Assembly (NCBI RefSeq): GCF_901709675.1 | Contig: NC_051104.1 | Location: forward strand, 2,837,501 to 2,901,500 | Direction: 5' to 3' | From: Syngnathus acus | Taxonomy: Eukaryota; Chordata; Actinopteri; Syngnathiformes; Syngnathidae | DNA: 64,000 nt | Part shown: positions 1 through 12,600 of the stretch, one piece after another | Numbering within the stretch: position 1 is the stretch's first letter | Layout of the letters: each line of letters begins with the position of its first letter | Notes under the pieces: generated by a model | Database searches by the model: none | The model's input: only the letters and a program-made list of their open reading frames with translations | What the model was told of the DNA's origin: nothing | Program-made: the position numbers and the translations under genes

Positions 1-517
1 AGGGTTGTCAGGTGGTGGTGGGGGGTAGATCATCATCAAACCAGCCGGGAACACACCCCATTAAGTCGATTGTATGAAGACATCACTTCCACTGCTTCTA
101 TTTGTCGCCATTGCCAGGGTGATAGTCATCCGTTTTCCATGAACATCTTTCTTTTCCAACTATCGCGACAGACACTTTCTAGTAGGCGTACCTACCCTAC
201 TTTCTTTATCAAATACACTCGCGCCTTAAAAAAAAAAAAAAGTATTTATTTTTTTAATTTGTCGCGAACGTGGCTAATGTCAAGGTGAGCGACGGGCCTC
301 CAGCCATCTGCCACCGAACCGAGCACATGATGTCGAGGTCCTCGCGTCCGATCCCGCCAAAGGTGCTACCCGAGGACGCTCACGTACGAGTGTCTGCAGA
401 TCCGCTCGCCGCCGGCGTCCCGTGCGGCGAATGATTGAACGACGGCGCCGGCTTGTCGAGCTTGTTTACACTGCTAATGCGCTCACCCGCCCTGGCTTCC
501 GTGTTGTCGCTCCCCAG
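1..517. other. drosha intron, left edge of window
   Basis: No exon recognisable. It ends with a short pyrimidine tract and the acceptor ccccag. Confidence 0.8.
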
Positions 518-642
518 AAACCGAGTTCGGTGCGGATCGACCAGCTGGACCGGGAGCAGTTCAACCCAGACGTCATCACCTTCCCCATCATCGTTCATTT
601 CGGGATACGGCCTGCCCAACTCAGCTACGCTGGAGACCCTCA
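518..642 (+). CDS. drosha: drosha window exon 1 (central domain)
   Basis: Encodes residues 1-41 and two bases of codon 42, starting KPSSVRIDQLDREQFN and ending AQLSYAGDP. The acceptor is ccccag at 512-517 and the donor is GTAAGA at 643. It starts in phase 0. The preceding exon is not recognisable in bases 1-517 and must lie left of the window. Confidence 0.93.
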
Positions 643-3600
643 GTAAGATCCGTCGCTGTGAATATCTCGGATCGCTTTGTATTCACTTGGAGGTCCTCGA
701 TTTACAATGGGGCTGCCCCCCTATGTTGGCATGCAAGGGTCGCTTACGAACACGTGGTCACACGGCAGCGGCACACGCTGCCTTTTCTCAAATTCCCATC
801 CTTTTCAAGTCATTTATTCGGAAGGGTGAAAGTGGACTCGAGGTGATTCCATAAGTCATTCATGATCATCATTTCACGGAATCCGAGAAACAATGTGGTT
901 GGACCCGAGATAAATGTCATCCAACTCCTTGTAGCCCCCCCCCCCATGTTCCATGAGGGTCTCCCGGGCACGTCCCCTTGCGTGCCACGCCGCCGCCAGA
1001 AGCTGAAGAGTTTGCGCAAGGCAACATGCGGGCAGATTTATGGATTAGAAGAGGGAATAAATGGCGGCAAGGACGAGCGGCGTGACATTTTCGCATGCGT
1101 CGTCACGGGTTCCTCTGTCGGGCGGCTCAGCCACGGGAGCCCGCGTGGTTTATTTCCTGCACATAGTGATGCTGCGCACGCCACGCAGGGCCCGCAGGTG
1201 GGAATTGTGTATTGTGCTGCTGCATAATTAACTAAAGCGATGTCGAAGATCATCACAGTTGCTACCCCGTGGGAGTTTGGATCCAAAAAGGTGTGCCAGT
1301 TCATGTCTTGGCTTTGTAAGGAGACAATTGTTTTCCTCAATTGAAAACAGCTTGCGGGCATCTTGACAGCATATGCGGAATGTGGCGTGAACCTCAGAAC
1401 TGCGGGCCAGACGTGCTGACCACTAGGTCACCGTGCTGCGCATTCTCTTCTTTATTTATAATGAACGCAATTTCTCCACCCTGGCCGCAGTCGGGAGGCA
1501 ACATGAGGGTGCAAACAGAAGGTCCAGGAGTAATTGTCGCTCCCACCTCGCCAGTGTCCTCACCCCTCGCCGCCTGCCCACCGAGCGCTTTCATCCGTCC
1601 CACGCCCGGGGCCGTCATGCCAAACGGCTCCAAGTGGCACGCGGCGACAAATTTATGGGCAGACTGGGATGTCATTAGTGGCGCCGGCGCATCGGCTTTA
1701 CCCGCCACTGATAATGATCTGCGGCGGGCGCTGTGGAGTGCGTCACAGTCGATTGCGGCGGCGGCCAGTCCGTGGACGCGGCATTTGCGATATTAATTCA
1801 CTCGGCTGAAGACGCCCTGGTGTGCTGTCACCCTCGCCGGACCCTCGAGCGCCTTTGCGGCGTACGCTGAGGTGACGAGTTAGAGGCCAGGGAATAATGA
1901 GGAGGAGGTGGCGGCGGCCGCGTGGGAGCATGAACATCTAACATTGCAATCATTTAAAAAAAAAAAAAAATCTGCAGCTTGATTCGCGGAGTCATACTTT
2001 CTCATAAAACACGTCCTATCTGATCTCTGACGTTACTGCCGAGCAATACTCAAGATGTGTTCCACAGCCTCACCTCGTACCCAATAAGAGTGGACGCGTA
2101 CAGGGAAAGAGTTAGCACATGCTAATGCAAACCGAGAGGCCAGCGTGCCGCAGAGCGATCACGTCGGATCTCCGGGAAAGGTCACCGACGCAGACTGGGG
2201 ACGCGTGGGCCGCGCAGGTTGGATATTCGACCCCTCTCTGGCTCCTCCTTCGCGCAGGACGCTTCCGCGCGGGGGCGGCGAGCTGATAATCGTAGCCGTT
2301 AAGCCGTCTCATTCCCTCGCCTCGCTCTCTAATGAAGTCCCCGGTATTAAAGCTCTATAATTCCTCTATTCTGCGGCGGCCCCCTCACCTCCTCTCCCGT
2401 CCCCGCCTCTCTCTCTCTCGCTCACTCACGCACACACTCGCAATATCTCTGCGTACGTCTCTCGCCCCTTTCACTCAGTCCGATCGGCCGAGCCGCACCA
2501 CCTTAACTGGCCACCCCAGCAATCATAATTGAATAATTCTGGCTAAATGAGGAGAAAGTCTACTGAATGGGAGCAGAACGGTCACACTCAGTGCATCAAT
2601 CAGAAGGCCTGATTGAAAATGTGGGGGCACGGGGTGTGGTGGTGGTGGCGGGGGGCTCCGCGGCGGCTCCATGTCACCTTGCCGATAACACCCTTGGCCC
2701 TCTTTTCACATGCAAATGAGAGCAAAGACAACGGAGAATGAAAGCGAGGAGCAGGCGAGGTGGAAAAAAAAGAAAGTCCGAGGCAGGTGAACCCGACTTG
2801 GAGTTCAAGCGCTCATATCTCCGACGTTTGCCGCCCCGAAACAAAAGCACCTAATGGAGCAACGTCTCCAATTACGCGCGATGAAATATTGACGTGTTTT
2901 TGCAGACTCCGAGTCGGAATCCTTTTAGCCTCATTTGCTTCTCTGCACGGCAGGTACCAGAAGCTGTGGAAGAGCTACGTCAAACTGCGCCACCTGCTGG
3001 CCAACAGCCCCAAGGTCAAGCAACTGGATAAGCAGAAGCTGACGCAGAGGGAGGTGAGTTCGACAACACAACTAAACAAAACGTGCCGGGGCGCTCGCCC
3101 AGAATTTTGTTGAGTTCCATTGACAACGAGATCCCCCCCCCCCCCGAATAGTTTTACCGTGGTGTCATTTGTCATTTGCGGCGGTAACGAGCTCTGCGGC
3201 GAAGGAAACGTGCTAAGTGCCAGCCCCGCTGCTTTGGATGAAGGAACAAATGAAGGTGTTTGCTCTTCCGTGGACTTTTCCAAATGCCAGCAGCTCATTT
3301 CCACTCTTCTTCTCTCATTTACACGCGACAAGCTTGGCGCACTCGAGCGCATCTCGTAAATATCGCTTGGCTCTTTTCAATTAATTGTCGCTGCTCCCCC
3401 CCGACTTTCTTCATTCTCATTCATCGCGTACGGCTCCGCCAAGTGCCTCGCTCACCGGCTCGTCATTTTTATATGCGTTTAAAGCCTCCTGTGCCAAGGT
3501 CACGGAGATCGTTTAGTTTGGGTGATATTCACAGAACCCCCCCCACCCTACTCCTCTTTCGGGGAGTCCTTCAGCGGCGCATACACATCCCGCTTGACTC

Positions 3601-6600
3601 AAGCACAACCAATAAGGAGTGAGAAGTTGGACTCAATTAGTTGCTTTCCTGTCTGGCCAACTTGGCCTGAATGTCCTGTTGTCAAACCGCAGCAATTACA
3701 CACATGCACACACACACTGTGCTGTGTTCAGCTTGCGTGCTTTAGCAGCCCTGTCTGGACTCATTACCTCCCCCAAGGAAGCTATTTTTGGCCCAGTGTG
3801 TTTCTTTGTCACAGTATGTATTGTTTGGATATGTCAAGAAGTAGCAGGCAAAATTCCATCTAACATTGTGAGCAGGGCAAAAGAAGAACCCGTTAACCTT
3901 TGCTGACGCATTCTCTGAACTTCACAAGCGATGACTGTCAACGCGAAGAGACAACGAAGCGCTCTGTAATGTTTCATGTTTGGTTTTCTGTGTCTCGGTC
4001 TTTGTGATTAAAGTTGTTTACGTTCACCTTGTCGCCACAATCGGGTTGTGAATGGAAACACGTTCTTATGGCTTCTTTTCGGGACCGCAAATTGGGAACC
4101 CGCAGTCCAAAGACTTGATGGTTTCTCTTGCAGCCTTGCGCTAAGTAATGCGTCCTCAGCACCTTGGCCCTGACCACACAGCGCGAGCCTTCCCGCGTCA
4201 TTTGCAACCTTGCGGGCTAAGCGTGTGTGTGAGCGCGCGTGCTCGCGGCGGCGTGGGCGAGCGTGTTCACTTTGATGCACAGTTCAAAGTCGGTCGACAT
4301 TATTTATTCATGCCTTTGTTGTTCTTATTTCCTCTGTGAGGCAAAAATTCCTGGCGTTCCATTTGAGGCGGCTCACCATGAGTCGATTGCGTCTCGGTTC
4401 TACGCGGCGCGCACACGCACGTAGATGTTGACATGCTCGTGTGTTTCCCCGAGGCTGGCGGCGAGGTCCGACGACCCAGTCGTGCGTCCGACCGCCTCCG
4501 CCGGCGGTCCTCAAACTTTTTTCACCGTAAAGACTGACATTGATGCACTGGCAAAGTTAAATACAACTGAACTCTATTCAACAAAGATATTCTAAAAAGT
4601 TAAATCCACAGTTGAAAAAATAATAACACAAAGGTGATGTTTGACATTCCTCACCTTACCACACTTAAAAATCCTAATCCAAGTCAACTGGGGACTAGGA
4701 AAGCAGAAGGCGCCTCCGCTCCAAAGCCCAAATATGAAGCCTCGGACGGGCCGAGCTGGCGAAAGGCCAGGTCTCGGTTAGCCGCGATGGGTGCGCCACC
4801 CATGTGGCACGTGCCATCTGTCAGCCCAGCGGGAGGGAGCCGTTTGCGTCTGGGTTGCTGTCTTGTCTCCACCGGCTCGGCTGCCATTGATCAATAATTG
4901 AGCGGCTGCTTGTTTGGCAGGAAGCTCTTCAGAAGATCCGTCAGAAGAACACCATGCGCCGCGAGGTGACGGTGGAGCTCAGCAGCCAGGGATTCTGGAA
5001 GACCGGCATTCGCTCCGACGTCTGTCAGGTAACACGCCCGCTCGTGTTTACAGCTTTCCAGTGGAGCATGTGACACGAATAGGAAAAAATACAATCGTGT
5101 GTGAAGGTCTTGACAACAAACTGGTATTGCCATCAAAACAACTCCAGAGGTCCGGTGGGGCGCCCCACGCTGCAAATAACGTCACGCTTGGTGGCAGTGA
5201 GACGAGGTGACGCGGGCGGGTGGCCCGAGGTTGACTGCACAGCCGCATCGGAGACACTTGCCATGTTGTTGCCGTGCGTTGCGTCATGCCCTCGCTCGAT
5301 GTGCGCGTGGCCAAAGTGGACTGCCCGTTGCAACCGTCCGCCTCCATTAAGGTCCAGCCGTACCTCACACATCGACGCGGGTTGACTCCGCTCGAGTCCG
5401 TCTCTCGCCGACTCCACAATCTTTTCCAATTGTTGTTCGATGGAGTCGACAAGACTTGTGGGAAGCTCAAGCGGGTTTGCCATCAAACCGCTTGAAGCTT
5501 CAAATGTAAAAAATCTTCATAGTCCGTCTTCGTAGTGAGAGGTCACCACCCGGTCGCGTCGAGCGTCACTTTGATTCCAAACTGTTTCAGAACAAAAACC
5601 GACAACAGCTGATGAATTTACACGTGAGCTGCGGCGGCGCTTTTATTTTGGACCGTTCTCTCCCCGGTTGTTTTTGTCCTCCGATTGTGCCGGCCGTCAA
5701 GTGTAAAGCGATAATTGGCAGCCCGGCGCATCGCCTCCAGCCACCGCTCGCGTTTGGAGAGGCATGACAGGAAAGTTCGAGTCTCATAAGCCAGACCTCT
5801 CTTGCAGCAAGGTCTAGCAAAGAGGATCCGATCCATAATTGCCACCCAATTATATTTGCTTCAAGCTGGACTGCTGCGACTAATTGGTTCATGAATAATT
5901 TCAGGCGCTCCACTCTGCACCGCGCGTCGCAACGCCGCCGACTGATAGCGGCGGATCTCGAGCCCAAACTACCTTTAAAAGAAAAAAAAAAAAAAGAAAA
6001 AGGAAAACTGTCCGCTTGTGAGCGACGTGGCTTGACACCACCAAGGTCGTTTCTTTTGAAAGTCAGAGCTGGGGAATTTGCAGCGTTATTCACCGCCGTG
6101 ACCTTCACAGGCGCAAATGCGAAGGCTGTTTGGCATTCACGGAAAAATGAAAGAAAAAGAAGCTGTTTAGTTTTGTTGCGCAGGCTGAAAAAGAGGCAAA
6201 GATGTAGCCACAATGTTCCGTACATGAGTTTCCCGTGTTTTACAGCAACGCCACTTGTATTTACAGCTCGTGTTGAGCTGGATGTCAGGGTCAACCTTAA
6301 GCGTATCGGTTAAGCGGTCGCTTCGAGATGGGAATCTGGCCTCGTCCAAATGTGTCGAAACATCCAATGAGTATTTCTTAATTCAAACCACATCACGTTT
6401 TCCGATGAACTTTCCGCAACGCAGAATTCTGGTTACGGTAATCCGTCTTCAGATCAAAAGAAAAAATGTTGACGTCGGAGGCAGAGCGTGTGGTGTCGTC
6501 CAGGTCTGGCCAAAAGCTCTCTGGATGGACACCACATTAGAAATTCAGTTTTTGGGCCACCAGACAAGTTCAGGAACCCGTCGCGGCTTCGTTAATTGGC

Positions 6601-9600
6601 TCTTTAAGCGTGTCGGTGAAGCGCGGCACCCACGCGGTGCTCCCTGACGCCCTCCGGGTTTCCTTGTCAACACCTCTCGGTGCGCTCGGGCCCCCGGCGT
6701 GGCCTCGCCCCGTAGCGCTAATTAAAACGAGGACGGCGGGCTCCTCGCTCGGGGTTAACGTTGTGAAGAGCGCCTCTGCCATCTTGTGTCGCGCGGCTAA
6801 TGACGGAGCCCGCCGGCCGAGCGCCGTTCTTCCCGCGCTCTCCCCGCAGAGGGCTGTCAGCGCACGTGGCAAAGTAAGTGCGTCAACACGGCCAAATGGG
6901 CTTCGATCCCCCGCCGCCCTGCCCCAAAGTGAATTTTCCCTCCTGTCCGTCATTCTCCTCACGCCGCCGCCGCCATCGGGTTTGTGATGATTCCATCTAT
7001 GTGTTGCCTCGCGCCACTTAATAAATAATGAGCGTCTGATTGATTTCTGCCCGCTATCAGCTCTCAGCCCTTGCTTCTGACAATCCCTTCATCACACATT
7101 CCCCTCCAACATGTTCCCGTCACTCCTCTTTCATATCAGACACGATCCCCGCTCAGGTTGCCTACCCCCCACCCTCCCGAGCCACCTCCTTGAGAATTCT
7201 CTTTGTGCCCCCCCCCCGCAGCACGCCATGATGCTGCCCGTCCTCACCCATCACGTCCGCTACCACCAGTGCCTCATGCACCTGGACAAGCTGATTGGCT
7301 ACGTCTTCAAGGAGCGTTGCCTCTTGCAGGTAAGACGCACGCCACAAACAACATCCACAAACAGAAGCGTCGCCGCAGCGGTGGTGTCCGTTCATGTCCC
7401 GGCCATGGATGCAAAAGTTCAGGCCGCAACGACGCTATCTAGCTATAGCTAAGCCAAACGCTCCAGCTAGCTACAACAGTTTTTTCCCCTCGCAATTTCT
7501 TTTTCTCTAAGCAAAGGGGCCAAAAAAAAAATACAAAATCGACAAAGAGGTTTATGTCGGTTCAAAAAGTTCTATAAGAAAATGCCAGTCCCGCTTCATG
7601 TTTCCAAAGGCCACTTCTTTTCATCCATCTCGAAACGTTTGGTTTGCATGGGGCGGGTCATTCCCGAGCGCGCTCCTGGCCCGAATTGCAAATTCCACGT
7701 CAATTCCATTTTACTGCAGGGTTGAAATAAAAGTACCTTTAAAGCCATCTTGTGGTCGTCGAGTAGTCGCGTCGCGTGCTCGGAATGCGCTGGAGTGTGG
7801 CCGCATTGGCCTTGCGATGAAGTTGGATGGCCGGAGTGACATAGTGATGTGACACCGACGTGCCAGCGCTGTATTATTTAAAGGCTGGCATAGTTAAGAA
7901 GCGGGAGGAGACAAAGCGCCGCACGCTGGTTTGAGGCTGCCTGCCTGCTCGCCTGCCCGCCTACGGTGAGATGTGGGCTTGTGGGAGGCAGCAGACTCCT
8001 CATTACGTGGACCCGCGCCGCCTCTACTCCGACAGTTCAGGCGGAAAGAGCGCCGCGGGAGTCACTTAAGGTGGCCGGCGCCGACCCAAGTCACAACTTT
8101 GCCGGCTCCGCTGTGACTCGCGCTGACAGAACAGTCCTGCCAAATGCTAGCTCTGCCCTGTCACGGCCTGGGGGGTACCCCCCCCCCCCTCCCCCAGCGA
8201 GAGTAGGAGCCGCCATCAGCGAGGCATTAGAGTTTTGATCGTTAAACTCGCACCTTTCTTTGTGTGTTTGCGCGAGTGCTCCCCGGCAAGCCGGAATTTG
8301 CACATATCGATCGGCCATTTGTCAAGCGTAGCGTGACGAGCTGTCATAATGAGCGACGAAAAGGAAACACCGGCCCGCTACGAGGCTCGCCGGCGGCTGA
8401 CAAGCACTCATTCGGAGCCTGACATCACCTCCTTCTCTCGCTCTGTCAGGATCGTCGACGGCGCATCAATTCATAGTTGATAGAATGCGGAAACGTGGCC
8501 CTGAATTCATACAAACAAAGTCATCCCGAAGCAAATGTCGTTCCACTTTTGAGGTTTGGGTCTAATTACTCGTGTTCGGGGAACAGCCGATTCCAAAAAG
8601 AACAAAGTTGAGTCATAGCGAGCGCGCCCTGCCGCTGGCTATTTGTGTGGCGGCGGGCAGCATTGTCAGCACAGCGGGGAATAAAGTGGACAGAAAATCA
8701 CCAGCACACGCTGCTAGCAGACCTTTTATTGCTGCATAAAGTCATCTTTTTTTTTTTCTCCCCCGTCGAGCCTTGTTGCATCTGAAATGGCGTCCCGAGG
8801 CGGCCCGCCTTCCATCCGGTCTTCCGATGACCGACAAGAGCGGAGTCGCGCCATCAAAATGACTCAGCTTGAATTATTAATGGCAATTTCATCTGGTTAA
8901 TGCGGGTCATTCCAAAAATTGTAATCAGATGAGCAAAATTTAATGAGTGTTTTGAGAGAGTCCAATATAATTTTTAAATTTCGGATTATTTTTTCATAAT
9001 GTTTTTTTTTTGGTCACGTTTTGCGGTTTGGCGAGCAGTGCTTTACAATTGCTAGTTTTGGACGATCCTCACTTGACTATTTCCTCCCCCTCAAGTTGTA
9101 AACAATCCGCCGTTAGCTGCTAGCGTGACTTTTTTGTCGCAAAGCAATCTTTCAATTGGACGTACAATCAATTGAAAACTAAAAGGATGGCGGCGTGTTG
9201 ACAAGAGCCTTTAAGACCCCCCCCCCCGTCCATGTCCCCCTCCCCAAACCGCCAGTCACCCTCTGTGGGCTTTGAATCTCCTCTTCTGAGAGGCCGTTAA
9301 ACATTTAACATGGAAAAAGTCGGGGGCGGTTATCGCAGTGCGTTGATGGCCGCTCCAAGCACGAACGCCAGCGCACCCGTGGAGGACGGCCTTAATCCTG
9401 CCCCCGCCCCCTGTTGATTCAGCCCCCGCCCCGCGGCCCCCCCTTTACTTTGTAGCCTCGCCGCCACAACGAGAGGCATCACAGAACATCTCAATAATTC
9501 AAGTGTACAAGTCCCCCGGCCCGCTTGTGTTGTCACACGCCCCGGCCCCCGCCCCGCCGTGCGTGCATCACTATTTCATTTGTTGTCTTCTTCACGGCCA

Positions 9601-12600
9601 CGCCGGCTCTCGCCACGACATTCCGGCGGACCTCTCTTTTGGCCCGCATTACATTTTACCGCATTCCGCTCTTTTCTCCGTCTGTCTAAATGATAAATGG
9701 CACTCGACGCCGTTTCTTCGCCGAACCCGGGCGGCGTGTGGTCGCTATGGCGACCATGTTACATCGGCCGCGCGGTCGTCGCCGGACTGCGCATCCTGTA
9801 CGACATTGAAGAAATAACTAATTCATAGACATGTCAAATTGTTATTGCGAGCGTGGATTCGCATGGAATGCGCTCGTGGCTACTCGGGATCTAAAGTCAC
9901 GGGAGTAGTTGGGCGCTACAGTAAAATACTCAAGTCATCCATATTTATGCGTGCTTGTGTTATTAAGTCATGAACTGACAAGTCATTGGAGCAGTCACGT
10001 CATCCAGTTCTAAGGAGCGCATGCCTTTAATGGGATGTTTTGCTCAGAATATACAATGTCATCAGCATCACAAGGAATTTCCAGCTAGTAGCTACTCCCT
10101 CGAGTGCTGTGGGAAGCACAATGCAGTGGGCGCCACTTCTCCATTTTCCCAGACACTCAATTCTCTCTAAAAAAAAAAACAAAGGTGTCAAGTTATTTAT
10201 CGTGACCCCCCTATTTAAGTTTACGATCAAGCTAAATATAAAACACAGCCTTAAAGTCTGCTAGATTAATGCTAACACAAAATGGGGAATACCATAGACA
10301 GGCTAACGAATACAACAGCTATTTGAACACAAGTGGTGTCGCAACACATGCAGACAAGCAATAGAACAATACTCGCAGTTTGTTCTTACAAAGGGTGACG
10401 TTCCGTGTGAAGGTTGCGAGTAAATACGATATGACTGACGAGGGACCGTCTTGTACCATCTAGTCCACCCGTCGCTCGCCATCCGTTCCGATTTCTTATT
10501 CACACATTTGCCTCGATGGTTAAGTCGAGTGGAACGCGCGTCGGCGGCCTGTCTGTAAAGGACAGCGATGCTTTGAGACGTCGTCCTTAAGTGCAAACAA
10601 GGCACACTGACTGATGTGTTTTGTTTGTGCGAAGCTGTGACATGGCTCGGCGAGGGGGCGGACGGCAACTTGGGACGCCAAAACAAAAAGTGTTTTATTT
10701 TCAATGGTCAATACAAAACCGAGGCGCCAAACGCATCTGCTCGTCTCGCACGACAGCAAATTCCACAGAAGTACTTTTTGTCATCTGTGGAATTTGTTGT
10801 CGTGCGCGTTCACAGTTGGGAAGCAGAAGGCCGATCGCGCGCTGCTAAATATTGAAGCAGCCGTGTTTAGCTTTCACATCTACATCTCATTGGAGCTTGA
10901 AATTGATCTGAAGTTGTCTGAAAGCAGACGTGCCGACGGAGGAGGGCAGCTGCGGCGTAAGTTTGCCAAATGTAAAATTGATAAATGCTCATCGCATCTT
11001 TTTTCTTCTAAGTCTCACACGCTGGATCGCTTCGGTTTTTGTCGCTGGTGGATAACAAATGAAATTAGGCGGATAAAACACAAGTGCAGTCAGACAACAG
11101 CAAATTTCTCTTTTCATCCCCATTCTGTGAATCTTCCTGATATTAGACACTGTGCTTGAATTCTTGAATTGCAATGACACATTTGTGTGTAAAGTGACAT
11201 TTCCAATCAAGGGCCCTTCGTAGGTCTCATTTGCCAGAGGAAAAAAAATGGCTTCTGTAGCGAAGCTCAAGCTCCGAAGAGGAAATGAGTCGATTTTTTT
11301 TTGCAGCCGGTGTGCTTAAAACTCATTCCTTTGCCATCAGCACATTCGCACGTGTCAAAAAATGGAGCTACAATTTGTTCCATGACTATATTCTGCCCCC
11401 CCCTGTGTCATTTTGCATTTCTTCCACAGAAAGCAAGTCGGCTAGCGTTTCTTTTTGACGTGGCTCTCAGAAATGCCGGCTTGTGCACATATCACGGTGT
11501 CCGCCCGTTTCTTTTGTAGACGCTTTCTCCAGCCTCAAAGCGAAACGGAGCGGACTCAAGGCTGGCGTGAACGTAAATTCCTGTTCCTGTTGCTCTTGTT
11601 CAGTTGGCCATGACGCATCCCAGTCACCATCTCAACTTTGGGATGAACCCCGACCACGCCCGCAACTCCCTCTCCAACTGCGGCATCCGGCAACCCAAAT
11701 ATGGCGACAGGAAAGTTCACCACATGTACATGAGAAAGAAAGGTGAGGCGCTTTGTGGCCTTTATTGCTCCTCCTCCCTTTCCTCGTCCTCCTTGACTGA
11801 GCCACCCTGCTGCTTTCAGGAATCAACACTTTGATCAACATCATGTCCCGCCTGGGCCAGGATGACCCTTCCCCCTCCAGGTAGCCCGCCCGCCGCCACA
11901 CAAATGCGTCTTCACGCTATCGCTAGCCACGGGAACGATCGAATGTAGCCAGCCGCCTCGTGATTAAGATTCCCTGCAGGCCCGCTGAGAGGAAAATTAA
12001 CTTGTAATCACGGAAGCGCGGGAGATCTCGGGGCAAATGAAATGAACTCGTTTCCAGGACGTGCCGATGCCTGCTCGGGATTACCTTCGCCGCCGAGTTT
12101 TGCTTTTGCGTTCGATTGCAAGATTGCAAACAAAAACATTCCAGTGAAACCAAAAAGTCTGCTTCTGCGATTATTATTAATTATTATTATTATATAATAT
12201 TATTAATTATTATTGTAATTATATTATCATTATTGTTAGAATATTATATATTATATTATTATTATATTTTTAATTTACGCAACATTTAGGAAGCAGCCAA
12301 ACTTAGTTATTCCAGCCACCTGGTAGCAACATTGGAATGGTGTTGAGCATCCATGCGCTGCTATTCTGGTTGCCTTTTTTTCATGTTCTCTCTCACCCCC
12401 CCCCCCGTCCTCAGGATCAATCACAACGAGAGGTTGGAGTTCCTGGGCGACGCCGTGGTGGAGTTCCTCACCAGGTGAGAAGAAGGTTGCGCCGCCGCGC
12501 CTGATGGACGCGAGCGCTAATTGAAGTCGAGCTCAATCCCGTCAGCCGTTTTCTTCCCACCGCCTCGGAGCACTCGGCTCCCTCGTTCCTCTCATCGTCT

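Noticed and set aside
1-517. Search for the preceding drosha exon
   Set aside because: No frame encodes the expected upstream residues; the exon must be outside the window.
5587-6294. 235-codon minus-strand open frame in a drosha intron
   Set aside because: No domain, no repeated motif, low-complexity Phe and Lys runs from T and A tracts; expected by chance in GC-rich introns.
6287-6360. tRNA-like text (ggttaagcggtcgcttcgagatgg)
   Set aside because: No matching acceptor stem or T-loop could be paired around it.
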